Source of the DNA: Saccharibacillus soli
GTDB lineage: Bacteria > Bacillota > Bacilli > Paenibacillales > Paenibacillaceae
Reading direction: 5' to 3'
Length of the DNA stretch: 64,000 bases
Assembly: GCA_002189105.1 (NCBI GenBank)
Contig: NIOB01000001.1
Location: 620,001-684,000, forward strand
The translations under genes and the position numbers were made by a program. Under the pieces are notes generated by a model, which had not been told where the DNA came from, made no database searches, and was given only the letters and a program-made list of their open reading frames with translations. Positions 19,296-27,782 of this stretch are shown in pieces; within the stretch, counting starts at the first letter, position 1, and the number at the start of each line of letters is the position of its first letter.

Positions 19296-20099
19296 TTGGA
19301 AATTTTGTTCAGTGACTTTTTTCAGCGTGCTCTGCTTGGCGGCCTGTTGATTGGACTAACGGCGCCGCTGATTGGCATGTTTCTCGTTCTGCGCCGCCTG
19401 TCGATGATCGGTGATACGCTGGCTCATGTCACGATTGCGGGAGTGGCGCTTGGTTTTCTCATTAATGTCTATCCGCTGGTCGTCGGGTTGGTGTTCGCCG
19501 TCATCTCTTCGTTTGCGATTGAGAAGCTGCGCCGGGCGTATAAAGGGTACGCGGAGCTGTCGATTGCGGTGATTATGTCCGGCGGGGTAGCGATGGCCTC
19601 GTTCCTGTTCACTCTGGGACAGGGATACAATACCGATGTGACCAGCTATCTGTTCGGCAGCATTTATACGCTGGGGCGCACCGATCTGTATCTGGTCGGC
19701 GGCGTAACGGTCGTGGTAGTAGCCGTCGTCGTCTTTTTCTACAAAGAGCTGTTCCTGCTTACCTTTGAAGAGGATGCGGCGGCGGTGAGCGGCCTTCCGG
19801 TCAAGCTGCTCAATATGCTGATTACCGTGCTGGCAGCGCTGGTTATCAGTACGGCGATCAAGATTGTTGGTGCGCTGCTTGTATCGGCACTGCTGACCAT
19901 TCCGGTGGCATGCAGTCTGTTCTTGGCCAAAAGTTTCCGGATGTCGATTGTGCTGGCTGTTGCGGTGGCGGAGATTGCGGTCATCGTCGGATTGATTGTA
20001 GCGGGGATCTGGAATTTTGCTCCGGGAGCTACAATTGTTCTGCTGCTGATCTTGATGCTGCTGCTAACGCTTACGGCTCGTAGAGGGTATACCGTCTAA
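19296..20099 (+). CDS. znuB: Zinc ABC transporter permease
   Basis: A 267-residue membrane protein of the ABC-3 family with about eight hydrophobic segments. GDTLAHVTIAGVALG is the family signature in the second loop. Start is TTG (EILFSDFFQRALLGG), placed by AAGGAGACGGTAAC; the next ATG would remove the first membrane segment. The last codons form part of the operon terminator. Confidence 0.92.
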   Translation: MEILFSDFFQRALLGGLLIGLTAPLIGMFLVLRRLSMIGDTLAHVTIAGVALGFLINVYPLVVGLVFAVISSFAIEKLRRAYKGYAELSIAVIMSGGVAMASFLFTLGQGYNTDVTSYLFGSIYTLGRTDLYLVGGVTVVVVAVVVFFYKELFLLTFEEDAAAVSGLPVKLLNMLITVLAALVISTAIKIVGALLVSALLTIPVACSLFLAKSFRMSIVLAVAVAEIAVIVGLIVAGIWNFAPGATIVLLLILMLLLTLTARRGYTV

Positions 20100-20119
20100 C
20101 GGTTTATCCTCTTTTTTTG
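20083..20119 (+). terminator. Terminator of znuACB, overlapping the znuB stop
   Basis: AGAGGGTATACCG pairs with CGGTTTATCCTCT (11 of 13) and is followed by TTTTTTT. Confidence 0.85.
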
Positions 20120-20129
20120 TGCCGCAAAC

Positions 20130-20159
20130 TTGCCAATGCACTGCGAATAAAGGTATCAT
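20130..20159 (+). promoter_or_regulatory. Candidate sigma-A promoter of mntR
   Basis: TTGCCA, an 18-bp spacer and TATCAT lie 129 bp upstream of mntR. Confidence 0.45.
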
Positions 20160-20288
20160 AGTAAGAGCCGTTTTTTGGACGAAGACCTGTGGAAGGGGCT
20201 TTGGTTCAAAGGCGAGATGTTCGTGTGTCAGGATTATGATTGAGGGGAACCGCGCTGCGGACCCCAGTTAAGGAAAAGAGGGAAGCGG

Positions 20289-20714
20289 ATGCCAACGCCC
20301 AGTATGGAAGATTATTTGGAGCGCATCTACCAACTGATCGAAGAAAAGGGCTACGCCCGGGTATCGGATATTGCCGAAGGTTTGGAGGTTCATCCTTCTT
20401 CGGTCACCAAGATGATTCAGAAGCTCGACAAGGACGAATACCTGGTGTATGAGAAATACCGTGGGCTGATTTTGACGAGCAAGGGCAAAAAGATCGGCAA
20501 GCGTCTGGTGGATCGACATCAGCTGCTGGAAGAATTTTTGCGGATTATCGGGGTGGAGGAGAGCCTCATCTACGCGGACGTGGAAGGCATCGAGCACCAT
20601 CTGAGCTGGGATTCGATCACGCGGATTGAGTCGCTGGTGGAATATTTCAACCGCGATCCGAAGCGGGTTGAAGCGCTGAAGTCCATTCAGGATGAGGGAC
20701 CTGGCGAAAATTAG
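20289..20714 (+). CDS. mntR: Manganese-responsive regulator MntR (DtxR family)
   Basis: A 141-residue DtxR-family repressor of manganese uptake. The N-terminal winged helix ([28 protein letters not shown], about 25-52) and the metal-dimer domain ([11 protein letters not shown], about 98-108) follow Bacillus MntR closely. Asp8 and Glu11 in [10 protein letters not shown], His in VDRHQLLE and the Glu-His-His group give the binuclear Mn site. It lies directly after the zinc operon but has its own terminator. Its usual target, mntH or mntABCD, is not in the window. Confidence 0.95.
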   Translation: MPTPSMEDYLERIYQLIEEKGYARVSDIAEGLEVHPSSVTKMIQKLDKDEYLVYEKYRGLILTSKGKKIGKRLVDRHQLLEEFLRIIGVEESLIYADVEGIEHHLSWDSITRIESLVEYFNRDPKRVEALKSIQDEGPGEN

Positions 20715-20754
20715 AAAGGGCGTCTGTGGCCTCGCGGCACAGATGCCTTTTTGT
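20715..20754 (+). terminator. Terminator of mntR
   Basis: AAAGGGCGTCTGTGGC pairs with GGCACAGATGCCTTT and is followed by a T run. Confidence 0.88.
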
Positions 20755-20866
20755 TTGCCAAACACCGCTACAATCGACAGGTACAAAGCGTATAACCAAG
20801 TAGAAGGCTGAGGAGGTGCAAGTCAAAGCCGGACGAAAACAAGGAGAAATGAGGGAATTCGCAAAC

Positions 20867-22453
20867 ATGAAATGGCGTCAACGATTGATTGCTCTGCTCG
20901 CCGCACTGCTGCTGGTATCGGTATGGAGCGGATGGAGCAGCCCGCGTGCAAGCGCAGCTTCGGTCATCTCGATCTATCTGGATGGACAACAGATTCGTGG
21001 AGATGCCGATCCTTATGTCGTAGCCAGCACCACACTTGTACCGATGCGGCTGGTCAGTGAGAGTCTGGGAGCGCAGATTAACTGGTCCCAGGCGGACAAA
21101 GTCGTTACGATTAACCAGGGGGGCACTCTGCTCTCGATTCCGCTGGGCTCAATGACGGCTTTTGTCAATGGTAATGCTGTCGATCTACAGGCGCCGGTAA
21201 CCAGTCTGAATGGACGCATCATGGTGCCGCTTCGCTTCATCGGACAGGGATTGGGACTGACGGTGGAATGGAATCAGGCCGCTCAGACCATTACGCTGAC
21301 GACGCCAAACGGATCGGGCGGTGTACCTACACCGGGCGTTCCTGATAATCAGGGGAACCTGACAGCGCTGCGCGGAGCCTGGGTAGCTACCGTGTCCAGC
21401 TTGGACTGGCCGTCCAGCAAGAGTGCCGACAAGCAGAAGCAGCAGTTCACGACTCTGCTGGACCAGCTCCAGGAAACCGGCATTAATGCCGTATTCGTGC
21501 AGGTGCGTCCAAATGCAGATGCGCTGTATCAGTCCAAGCTTGTGCCATGGTCCAATGTGTTAACCGGGACGCAGGGCAAGGACCCCGGATATGATCCGCT
21601 GGCCTTTATGATTGAAGAAGCGCACAAACGCGGCATGCAGTTCCATGCGTGGTTTAATCCATTCCGCGCCAGCACGGGGACTTCGACTTCAGGCTTGGCA
21701 TCCAACCATGTTGCCAAAGCGCACCCGGACTGGATCATCAATTTTGATGGTAAAATGTACATCAATCCAGGTGTTCCGGCGGCACGTCAGTCGGTCATTG
21801 ACGATGTGATGGAAGTGGTGAACCATTACGATGTGGATGGTGTCCATCTGGACGATTATTTCTATCCATATGGTGAATCTTCTTCCAAACTGTTTGGCGA
21901 TGAAGCGACCTACAAGCAGTACAACAGCGGATCTTTCACCAAAAAAGGGGATTGGCGCCGTGCCAACATCAATGACTTCATCCAGACACTGGGCAAGTCC
22001 ATTCATGCGGTTAAACCAGCAGTGAGCTATGGGGTCAGTCCATTTGGCGTCTGGCGTAATGCTTCAACCGATCCACTGGGTTCCGACACCCGCGCAGGCG
22101 TGACCGCTTATGATACGACCTATGCCGATGCTCTGACCTGGATCAAAAATGGTTGGGTGGATTATGTAGCTCCACAGATCTATTGGAGCAGTGTGAACAG
22201 CGCAGCCAATTACAAAAAGATTGTCGATTGGTGGGCGAACGCGGTAGCAGGCACCCAGGTTAAACTGTATGTCGGCGAGGCTGCTTACAAGGTGGGCACT
22301 TCGGAAGCGGGCTGGGGCAGCGCTTCTGAGCTGACCGATCATCTGACATATACGCAGAACCATGATAACGTGGATGGCAACATCTTCTTCCGCGCCCAAC
22401 ATCTCTTGAACAGCCAGATTCGCGGCGTTCTTCAGCAGTATTGGGCGAATTGA
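20867..22453 (+). CDS. Exported GHL10-type glycosyl-hydrolase-like protein with stalk domain
   Basis: A 528-residue protein. Signal peptide about 1-32, a copper-amine-oxidase N-terminal-like stalk domain about 33-145 (TTLVPMRLVSESLGAQINWSQ, IMVPLRFIGQGLGLTVEWN), a short Gly/Pro linker, then a TIM-barrel domain of the GHL10/DUF187 type from about residue 168: LRGAWVATVSSLDWPS, NAVFVQVRPNADALYQS, GMQFHAWFNPFR, HYDVDGVHLDDYFYPY, VSYGVSPFGVWR and YVAPQIYWS. Family members are thought to act on bacterial polysaccharides or peptidoglycan. The ATG at 20867 starts the signal peptide; an ATG at 20849 lies too near AAGGAG. Confidence 0.87.
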   Translation: MKWRQRLIALLAALLLVSVWSGWSSPRASAASVISIYLDGQQIRGDADPYVVASTTLVPMRLVSESLGAQINWSQADKVVTINQGGTLLSIPLGSMTAFVNGNAVDLQAPVTSLNGRIMVPLRFIGQGLGLTVEWNQAAQTITLTTPNGSGGVPTPGVPDNQGNLTALRGAWVATVSSLDWPSSKSADKQKQQFTTLLDQLQETGINAVFVQVRPNADALYQSKLVPWSNVLTGTQGKDPGYDPLAFMIEEAHKRGMQFHAWFNPFRASTGTSTSGLASNHVAKAHPDWIINFDGKMYINPGVPAARQSVIDDVMEVVNHYDVDGVHLDDYFYPYGESSSKLFGDEATYKQYNSGSFTKKGDWRRANINDFIQTLGKSIHAVKPAVSYGVSPFGVWRNASTDPLGSDTRAGVTAYDTTYADALTWIKNGWVDYVAPQIYWSSVNSAANYKKIVDWWANAVAGTQVKLYVGEAAYKVGTSEAGWGSASELTDHLTYTQNHDNVDGNIFFRAQHLLNSQIRGVLQQYWAN

Positions 22454-22502
22454 TGGAATCGGATGAGCCTGGAAAACCAGTGTAGATCCGGCACATAAAA
22501 AA

Positions 22503-22543
22503 GAAGGACGCAGCGCTGTCATCCGACAGGCTGCGTCCTTTTA
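22503..22543. terminator. Bidirectional terminator between convergent genes
   Basis: AAGGACGCAGCGCTGTC pairs with GACAGGCTGCGTCCTT. It is flanked by TTTT on the plus strand and by an A run at 22497-22502 that reads as T on the minus strand. Confidence 0.85.
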
Positions 22544-22567
22544 TTAGCGGTGAGGCGCAATACATTT

Positions 22568-22954
22568 CTAATGAAACTTGGGAATGTTATCATCGTCTTT
22601 GCCTTTACGTCCTTCGATGACCTGGAACGGATAGTTTTTACGCTTCTTGGCTGTCGTCGGTGCAGGCTTGCTGCCGCGTGAAGCGGAAGGCTTCGAGGCA
22701 GAGCCGCCAGACGAAGACATTCGAGCCAGCTTCTCCTGCGTACGCGCCGAAGGTTTGATCTTGGGCTGCTTGCTGCCTCCCTGACGGAAACCGCTGGGAC
22801 GCTTGGCATTGGGGAGCAGGAAGTAAAGCAGAGTCACGATAGCTACGACCGCAAGAGGGATCAGCCAATCCCAGGACGGCTTGCTAATGATCTGAAAGAT
22901 GCCAAGTGCGGCCAGTCCCAGGATGATAAAACCTGCGATTCCCGGTCTTCTCAT
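22568..22954 (-). CDS. Small two-helix membrane protein, function unknown
   Basis: A 128-residue protein. Two hydrophobic segments at about 6-22 and 29-47 are followed by a basic, Ser/Lys-rich tail of about 80 residues with no recognised motif (SRGSKPAPTTAKKRKN). It lies 6 bp after the DUF1385 gene, so both are probably co-transcribed and may act at the same membrane site. I do not recognise a family. Confidence 0.75.
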   Translation of the reverse strand: MRRPGIAGFIILGLAALGIFQIISKPSWDWLIPLAVVAIVTLLYFLLPNAKRPSGFRQGGSKQPKIKPSARTQEKLARMSSSGGSASKPSASRGSKPAPTTAKKRKNYPFQVIEGRKGKDDDNIPKFH

Positions 22955-22960
22955 AAGACA

Positions 22961-23962
22961 TCAACCCTCCAGAGGATCGAGTAGGGCGTCCGGCGCCGAA
23001 GCGGGAACACCTTGTTTCTCATATACGGCATCAAGCTGACGCATACGGTTGAACGATGCAATAGACACTTCTACCTGTTCATCAGTCGGTTCCTTTGTTG
23101 TCAGCAGCTGAAGCCACAGTCCGGGGTAACCGAGGAAACGAAGCACCGGCACATCGCGCAGGGCATTGGTGAACTTCAGGAACTCAAAGGATACGCCCAT
23201 CACGACTGGCAGAAGCAGCAGGCGCTGGATGACACGTTCAGCCAGCGAGTCCCAACTAAACAACGAGTAGATCAGGATGCCGATGATGACGGTCAACATG
23301 ATAAAGCTGCTGCCGCAGCGATAATGCAGTCGAGTGTACTTCTGTACATTTTTGGGTGTTAATTCTTCGCCCGCCTCAAAAGCCGTGATGACTTTGTGTT
23401 CGGCGCCGTGATACTGGAAAAGGCGCTTGACGATGGGCGTGAGCGAGATCAGATACAGATAGAGCAGCAGCAGAACAAGCTTGATGCCGCCTTCGGTGAG
23501 GTTGTGGTAGATCTGATGGGTGAATACCCCTTTGAACAGGAAGTCTTCCACAAACACAGGAACCAGTGTAAATACGATCTTTCCTACAATAAAGGAGACA
23601 ATTGCAGCTGCTGTTACACCGATGATGGCGCCCAGGCTGAGCTTGGCTTCTCCCTTCTTGTTGTTCGCTTTCAATTCTTCGCGTTCTTCCGGCGTCATCT
23701 CATCGTCTGCATAGGCATCAAATGAATAGTTGAGATGCTTGGAGCCTTTGACGCTGGAGTCCACCAGGCTTACGATGCCGCGCAGCAGCGGAATCTTGCG
23801 CAGCGAGCGAACCCAGCTTTTTTCTTCACGGGGCACTTCGAGAAAAGTGATCTCCCCGCTCTTGCGGCGCACCGCGGTAACATTGACGTGCTTGCCGCCG
23901 AACATGACGCCTTCGATCACGGCTTGTCCGCCGTAGGCGACGGGAGCGGATTTTTCAGACAA
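22961..23962 (-). CDS. DUF1385 (YqhQ-type) membrane protein
   Basis: A 333-residue protein of the DUF1385 family. It starts with the conserved AYGGQAVIEGVMFGG, has three or four membrane segments around residues 100-220, the invariant stretch YHGAEHKVITAFEAGEELT and LHYRCGSSFI. Function is unknown in the family. Start is TTG (LSEKSAPVAYGG), set by AGGAAGGTGAAAGTT; the frame extends further upstream without a ribosome site. The position next to mntR and the Xaa-Pro peptidase is the same as in Bacillus subtilis (yqhN-yqhQ-yqhT). Confidence 0.88.
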   Translation of the reverse strand: MSEKSAPVAYGGQAVIEGVMFGGKHVNVTAVRRKSGEITFLEVPREEKSWVRSLRKIPLLRGIVSLVDSSVKGSKHLNYSFDAYADDEMTPEEREELKANNKKGEAKLSLGAIIGVTAAAIVSFIVGKIVFTLVPVFVEDFLFKGVFTHQIYHNLTEGGIKLVLLLLYLYLISLTPIVKRLFQYHGAEHKVITAFEAGEELTPKNVQKYTRLHYRCGSSFIMLTVIIGILIYSLFSWDSLAERVIQRLLLLPVVMGVSFEFLKFTNALRDVPVLRFLGYPGLWLQLLTTKEPTDEQVEVSIASFNRMRQLDAVYEKQGVPASAPDALLDPLEG

Positions 23963-24221
23963 AACTTTCACCTTCCTAAACAGTTGTGAAATGCTTCTCC
24001 TCGGCCACAGCGATGCAAAACATCCGCCGGAGACATTTCTTTTTATTGTATCGGATTTTACAGGCAAATACCAGCGAACGGGCAGGCGGCAGCAGAAGCG
24101 GGACTGCGCGGAAAAAGGCTTCTCATAGGGGGCAGGCGTGTGATAGAATGTAATGTGGTAATTTCGCTTGAGGTTCTGGAAAATACGAACTGAATAGGTT
24201 CACCGGGAAAGAGGAGAAAAT

Positions 24222-25292
24222 ATGCAGCAGCGTGTAAACAAATTGCGCGAGGCAATGTCTCTTCAAGGCATTAGCGCAATGTTTGTGGCCAGTGACATTA
24301 ATCGTCGTTACCTGACCGGATTCACAGGTTCTGCCGGCTATGTATTGATTACCGAAACCGACAGCTACCTGCTGACCGACTTCCGTTATATGACTCAGGC
24401 GCCGCAGCAGGCCAAAGACTTTAAAGTGGTCGAGCATGCGCCAAAAGTGATGGAAACGGTTAAGGGACTGTTGGGTTCGGCAGCGAAACTTGGTTTCGAG
24501 CAGGAACATGTCACATTTGCGACGTATCGGAGTTACAGCGCGGCGCTGGAAGGTGTCGAACTGGTGCCGGTATCGGGGCTGGTGGAAGGTCTGCGCATCT
24601 TCAAAGATGAGGATGAGCTGGCTATCATGCGTGAAGCCGCAGTTCTGGCCGATCGAACATTCAGCCACATTCTGACGAAGATCCGTCCAGGCGTCACCGA
24701 GCGTGAGCTTGATCTGCAGATGGAGATGTTCATGCGCGAAAACGGCGCAACCTCGTCGTCGTTCGAGACGATCGTCGCTTCCGGCGAACGTTCGGCTCTG
24801 CCGCACGGCGTAGCCAGCTCTCGCGTCCTTCAGGGCAACGAGTTCATTACCTTTGACTTCGGCGCACTGCTGAACGGTTACTGCTCGGACGTTACCCGTA
24901 CGGTTGTGCTGGGCGAAGCCAGCGACCGGCACCGGGAGATCTACGGCATCGTGCTTGAAGCGCAGCTCAATGCGCTTGATAAGATTCGTCCAGGCATGAC
25001 CGGACGTGAAGCGGATGCGCTGACTCGTGATATTATCTCGTCGTATGGATATGGCGAGAATTACGGGCACAGCACGGGGCATGGTCTCGGCATGGAAGTG
25101 CATGAGAATCCTCGCCTGTCCAAGCTCAGCGATGACATCCTGAAGCCGGGCATGGTCGTCACCGTAGAACCGGGCATCTACATTCCGGGATTCGGCGGCG
25201 TCCGGATCGAAGACGACATCGTGATTACCGAGACCGGAATCGAGATTATTACGTCTTCGACCAAAGAACTGACCCTTCTGCCAATGGCATAA
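24222..25292 (+). CDS. M24 family Xaa-Pro aminopeptidase (YqhT-like)
   Basis: A 356-residue creatinase/aminopeptidase-P-fold metallopeptidase that removes N-terminal residues ahead of proline or cleaves Xaa-Pro dipeptides. The N-terminal creatinase domain covers about 1-125. The catalytic pita-bread domain carries the metal ligands: Asp in FDFGALLNGYCSDVTRT (two), His in STGHGLGMEVHE, Glu in VTVEPGIY and Glu in VRIEDDI. The ATG follows AAAGAGGAGAAAAT. It is followed 54 bp later by efp; a Pro-directed peptidase next to EF-P is a very common pairing in Firmicutes. Confidence 0.92.
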   Translation: MQQRVNKLREAMSLQGISAMFVASDINRRYLTGFTGSAGYVLITETDSYLLTDFRYMTQAPQQAKDFKVVEHAPKVMETVKGLLGSAAKLGFEQEHVTFATYRSYSAALEGVELVPVSGLVEGLRIFKDEDELAIMREAAVLADRTFSHILTKIRPGVTERELDLQMEMFMRENGATSSSFETIVASGERSALPHGVASSRVLQGNEFITFDFGALLNGYCSDVTRTVVLGEASDRHREIYGIVLEAQLNALDKIRPGMTGREADALTRDIISSYGYGENYGHSTGHGLGMEVHENPRLSKLSDDILKPGMVVTVEPGIYIPGFGGVRIEDDIVITETGIEIITSSTKELTLLPMA

Positions 25293-25346
25293 GGCAATCA
25301 AGAAGCTTCATCATCAGCAAGCAACCATTCCAAGGAGGGATCCTTC

Positions 25347-25904
25347 ATGATCTCAGTCAACGATTTTAAAACAGGCCTGACCGTCGAAGTAGAAGGCGAC
25401 ATCTTTACCGTAATCGAGTTCCAACACGTTAAACCGGGCAAGGGCGCAGCGTTCGTACGCTCCAAGCTCAAAAACCTGCGTAACGGCAACACGGTAGAGC
25501 GTACATTCCGTGCGGGCGAAACGATTGGCCGTGCACAAATTGAAAACCGTGGCGTACAATACCTGTATGCAAGCGGTCAAGAACATACCTTCATGGATAA
25601 CGAAACGTACGATCAATTTTCGCTGACCAGCGAGCAGCTGGAATGGGAACTCAAATTCCTGCGCGAAAACATGAACGTACACATCATCAGCTACCAAGGC
25701 GAAATCCTGGGCATCAACCTGCCAACCAGCGTTGAGCTGAAGGTTGTGGAGACAGAGCCAGGCATCAAAGGCAACACGGCAACAGGCGCAACCAAAAACG
25801 CGAAGCTCGAAACGGGCCACAACGTTCAGGTTCCTCTGTTCATCAACGAAGGCGATGTACTGCTGATCGACACACGCGAAGGCAAATACGTTTCCCGCGC
25901 ATAG
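25347..25904 (+). CDS. efp: Translation elongation factor P
   Basis: A 185-residue EF-P with three beta domains. It relieves ribosome stalling at polyproline. The tip residue is Lys32 in KPGKGAAF, the position that is modified with 5-aminopentanol in Bacillus subtilis. The ATG follows CCAAGGAGGGATCCTTC. It is likely co-transcribed with the peptidase gene and ends at the terminator at 26110, after two large hairpins. Confidence 0.97.
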   Translation: MISVNDFKTGLTVEVEGDIFTVIEFQHVKPGKGAAFVRSKLKNLRNGNTVERTFRAGETIGRAQIENRGVQYLYASGQEHTFMDNETYDQFSLTSEQLEWELKFLRENMNVHIISYQGEILGINLPTSVELKVVETEPGIKGNTATGATKNAKLETGHNVQVPLFINEGDVLLIDTREGKYVSRA

Positions 25905-25941
25905 TTGATCGCTATCGAAGTTGAATTTCGTCGGCCTAGTC

Positions 25942-26040
25942 CTCTGTATCCGGTTAAATAGTGGGTTTACGTTTGGCCGAAACGCGCACGGGTCTAGGGC
26001 GTTTCGGACGAGCGTAACCTGACCTTCACTTGGTACAGAG
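25942..26040 (+). repeat. Palindromic repeat, copy C (99 bp, divergent)
   Basis: Outer arms CTCTGTA/TACAGAG, then GGTTTACGTTTGGCCGAAACG against CGTTTCGGACGAGCGTAACC, around the centre CGCACGGGTCTAGGG. Layout and the core GTTTACG...CGAAAC agree with copies A and B, but the sequence has drifted. Nine bases of its loop (25985-25993, CGCACGGGT) are exactly complementary to 26042-26050. Confidence 0.7.
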
Positions 26041-26046
26041 TACCCG

Positions 26047-26090
26047 TGCGTGTCTTCAAATCTGCTTCCATAGAGGTTTGAAGACACGCA
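26047..26090 (+). repeat. Perfect 14-bp stem hairpin after copy C
   Basis: TGCGTGTCTTCAAA (26047-26060) pairs with TTTGAAGACACGCA (26077-26090). No T tract follows, so it is not itself a terminator. Its first four bases are shared with the stretch complementary to the loop of copy C, so the two pairings compete. Confidence 0.7.
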
Positions 26091-26109
26091 CTGATGGCTG
26101 CGAAACCCC

Positions 26110-26149
26110 AGGCTTTCCACCCGTTTATGCGGTGTGGGAAGCCTTTTTT
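26110..26149 (+). terminator. Terminator of efp
   Basis: GGCTTTCCACCC pairs with GGTGTGGGAAGCC and is followed by TTTTTT. Confidence 0.88.
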
Positions 26150-26286
26150 GATGGGGTTCATGCAAACTGTCGTCGGAAAGTGTAAACAATTACGCGAAAA
26201 AACAATGGAAGCTTCAAGCGTTTTCGTATTATACTCATTTAAAGCGATAAAATAGACCGGAGTCGTCCGTGCGTGGTCACGGACCC

Positions 26287-26390
26287 GTACCTTAACCGCT
26301 TAAAAGGTTAGTTTACGCTCCTCGAAAACCCGCTTGAACCTTGCGTGTTTCCGATGAACGTAAACCTTACATTCAATGCGGTCAAGGTAC
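26287..26390 (+). repeat. Palindromic repeat, copy B (104 bp)
   Basis: Arms begin GTACCTTAACCGC and end GCGGTCAAGGTAC; inner arms GTTTACG...TCGAAAAC and its near-complement surround the centre CCGCTTGAACCTTGC. Read on the minus strand, the centre and inner arm match copy A almost base for base. The right end shares GGTCAAGGTACTAGC with copy A. A short hairpin (GTCCGTG/CACGGAC) lies immediately before it. It ends 35 bp before the lysC start, in the leader. A TATACT -10 candidate is at 26230-26235 with no clear -35. Confidence 0.83.
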
Positions 26391-26424
26391 TAGCTCCGGC
26401 AACACGCGGGGGAGTGAACACGTT

Positions 26425-27678
26425 TTGTCATTATTCGTCATGAAATTCGGCGGCAGTTCTGTCGGTGATACCGAGCGCATGCAGCGGGTCGCCAAACGCA
26501 TCGCCGAGAAAAAAGAAGAAGGTCATCAATGTGTGGTTGTCGTATCTGCAATGGGAGACACCACAGATGATCTAATTGATTCAGCTAAACGTCTGAGCGA
26601 TAATCTGCCGGCACGTGAGATGGATATGCTGATGACCACCGGCGAGCAGATCTCGATTTCTCTGCTGTCCATTGCGATTCAGGCCATTGGACACGAAGCC
26701 ATCTCTTTTACCGGTTGGCAGGCAGGATTTGAAACAGAAGCTAACCACGGCAGCGCACGGATTACTCATATTCGTCCGGATCGTGTACATAAGGCGCTGG
26801 ATGCGGGCAAGATCGTCATCGTAGCCGGTTTCCAGGGCATGAGCCCGGAAGGCGAGATCACGACGCTTGGCCGCGGAGGTTCCGATACGACGGCGGTAGC
26901 GCTGGCTGCGGCGATCAACGCGGATGCCTGCGAGATCTATACCGATGTGGATGGCATTTACTCAACGGACCCACGCATTGTCAAATGTGCACGTAAGCTG
27001 CCCTCCATCTCGTATGACGAGATGTTGGAGCTGGCTCATTTGGGTGCGGCAGTTCTGCATCCGCGTGCCGTCGAATATGCCAAGCATAACAATGTTCGTC
27101 TGATTGTTCGTTCGAGCTTTAATTATAATGAAGGAACTGTAGTGGAGGAGGAGTCAAGCATGGAACAGGGAGTGGTAGTAAGCGGAATCGCTTATGACAA
27201 AAATGTGGCGCGGATCAGCATTCTGGGCGTATCCGACGTGCCGGGGGTACTGGCAGGCGTATTCGGCGCTCTCGCCCAGGAACGGGTAGACGTGGACATT
27301 ATCGTACAGAGCGGTTCCCAGGACGGCAAAGCCGACTTCTCGTTTACGGTAAACGGCTCGGACGTCGAGCGTGCGCTGCATGTCATCGAGAGCAACCGCG
27401 ACCGCGTGCCGTACCGTGAGCTGACTTCCGAATCCGATCTGGTCAAAGTATCGATCGTAGGGGCAGGGATGGTCAGCCATCCGGGCGTAGCTGCTGAAAT
27501 GTTCCGTGTGATCTCCGATCAGGGCGTAAGCATCAAGATGGTCAGCACGTCCGAGATCAAAGTATCCTGCGTAATCGAAGGCGAGAAGGTCAAGGACATC
27601 ATCGCTGCTCTGCATACCGCGTACAACCTGGACACTCAGGAACAGGCCTTTGTCGGCGGACCTCAGGATCGTCGCTAA
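26425..27678 (+). CDS. lysC: Aspartate kinase, alpha subunit
   Basis: A 417-residue aspartokinase that makes aspartyl phosphate for lysine, diaminopimelate, threonine and methionine. The kinase domain starts FVMKFGGSSVGD and includes GRGGSDTTAVALAAA; two ACT domains (about 265-405) bind the feedback inhibitor. Length and internal start fit the LysC (aspartokinase II) type. Start is TTG, placed by CGGGGGAGTGAACACG; the ATG five codons later has no ribosome site at proper distance. Repeat copy B lies in the leader; I see no lysine riboswitch. The gene sits where the spoIIIA operon usually stands in spore formers. Confidence 0.93.
   Translation: MSLFVMKFGGSSVGDTERMQRVAKRIAEKKEEGHQCVVVVSAMGDTTDDLIDSAKRLSDNLPAREMDMLMTTGEQISISLLSIAIQAIGHEAISFTGWQAGFETEANHGSARITHIRPDRVHKALDAGKIVIVAGFQGMSPEGEITTLGRGGSDTTAVALAAAINADACEIYTDVDGIYSTDPRIVKCARKLPSISYDEMLELAHLGAAVLHPRAVEYAKHNNVRLIVRSSFNYNEGTVVEEESSMEQGVVVSGIAYDKNVARISILGVSDVPGVLAGVFGALAQERVDVDIIVQSGSQDGKADFSFTVNGSDVERALHVIESNRDRVPYRELTSESDLVKVSIVGAGMVSHPGVAAEMFRVISDQGVSIKMVSTSEIKVSCVIEGEKVKDIIAALHTAYNLDTQEQAFVGGPQDRR
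27160..27678 (+). CDS. lysC: Aspartate kinase, beta subunit from an internal start
   Basis: Inside the aspartokinase gene an ATG (MEQGVVVSGIAYDKN) is preceded by TGGAGGAGGAGTCAAGC, an almost ideal ribosome site, in frame. It would give a 172-residue product consisting of the two ACT domains. This is the known arrangement for Bacillus aspartokinase II, whose alpha2-beta2 enzyme contains such an in-frame product. Confidence 0.8.
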   Translation: MEQGVVVSGIAYDKNVARISILGVSDVPGVLAGVFGALAQERVDVDIIVQSGSQDGKADFSFTVNGSDVERALHVIESNRDRVPYRELTSESDLVKVSIVGAGMVSHPGVAAEMFRVISDQGVSIKMVSTSEIKVSCVIEGEKVKDIIAALHTAYNLDTQEQAFVGGPQDRR

Positions 27679-27721
27679 ACACACAAGCGATCGACAGGAT
27701 CAGCAGAACCGGAATGAATGG

Positions 27722-27764
27722 AAAAAGAGCGGCATCTCCTGCGGGAGACCGCTCTTTTTATTTT
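27722..27764 (+). terminator. Terminator of lysC
   Basis: AAAAAGAGCGG-CATCTCC pairs with GGGAGACCGCTCTTTTT and ends in TTTTATTTT. Confidence 0.9.
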
Positions 27765-27773
27765 ATGGTGTTG

Positions 27774-27782
27774 TGATATAAT
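27774..27782 (+). promoter_or_regulatory. Extended -10 promoter of accBC
   Basis: TGATATAAT contains the TGn extension and a perfect TATAAT (27777-27782). There is no good -35 hexamer. It lies 96 bp upstream of accB. Confidence 0.65.

Noticed and set aside
26150-26424. Lysine riboswitch in front of lysC
   Set aside because: The leader is occupied by palindromic repeat B and a small hairpin, and no L-box conserved segments could be found by eye.
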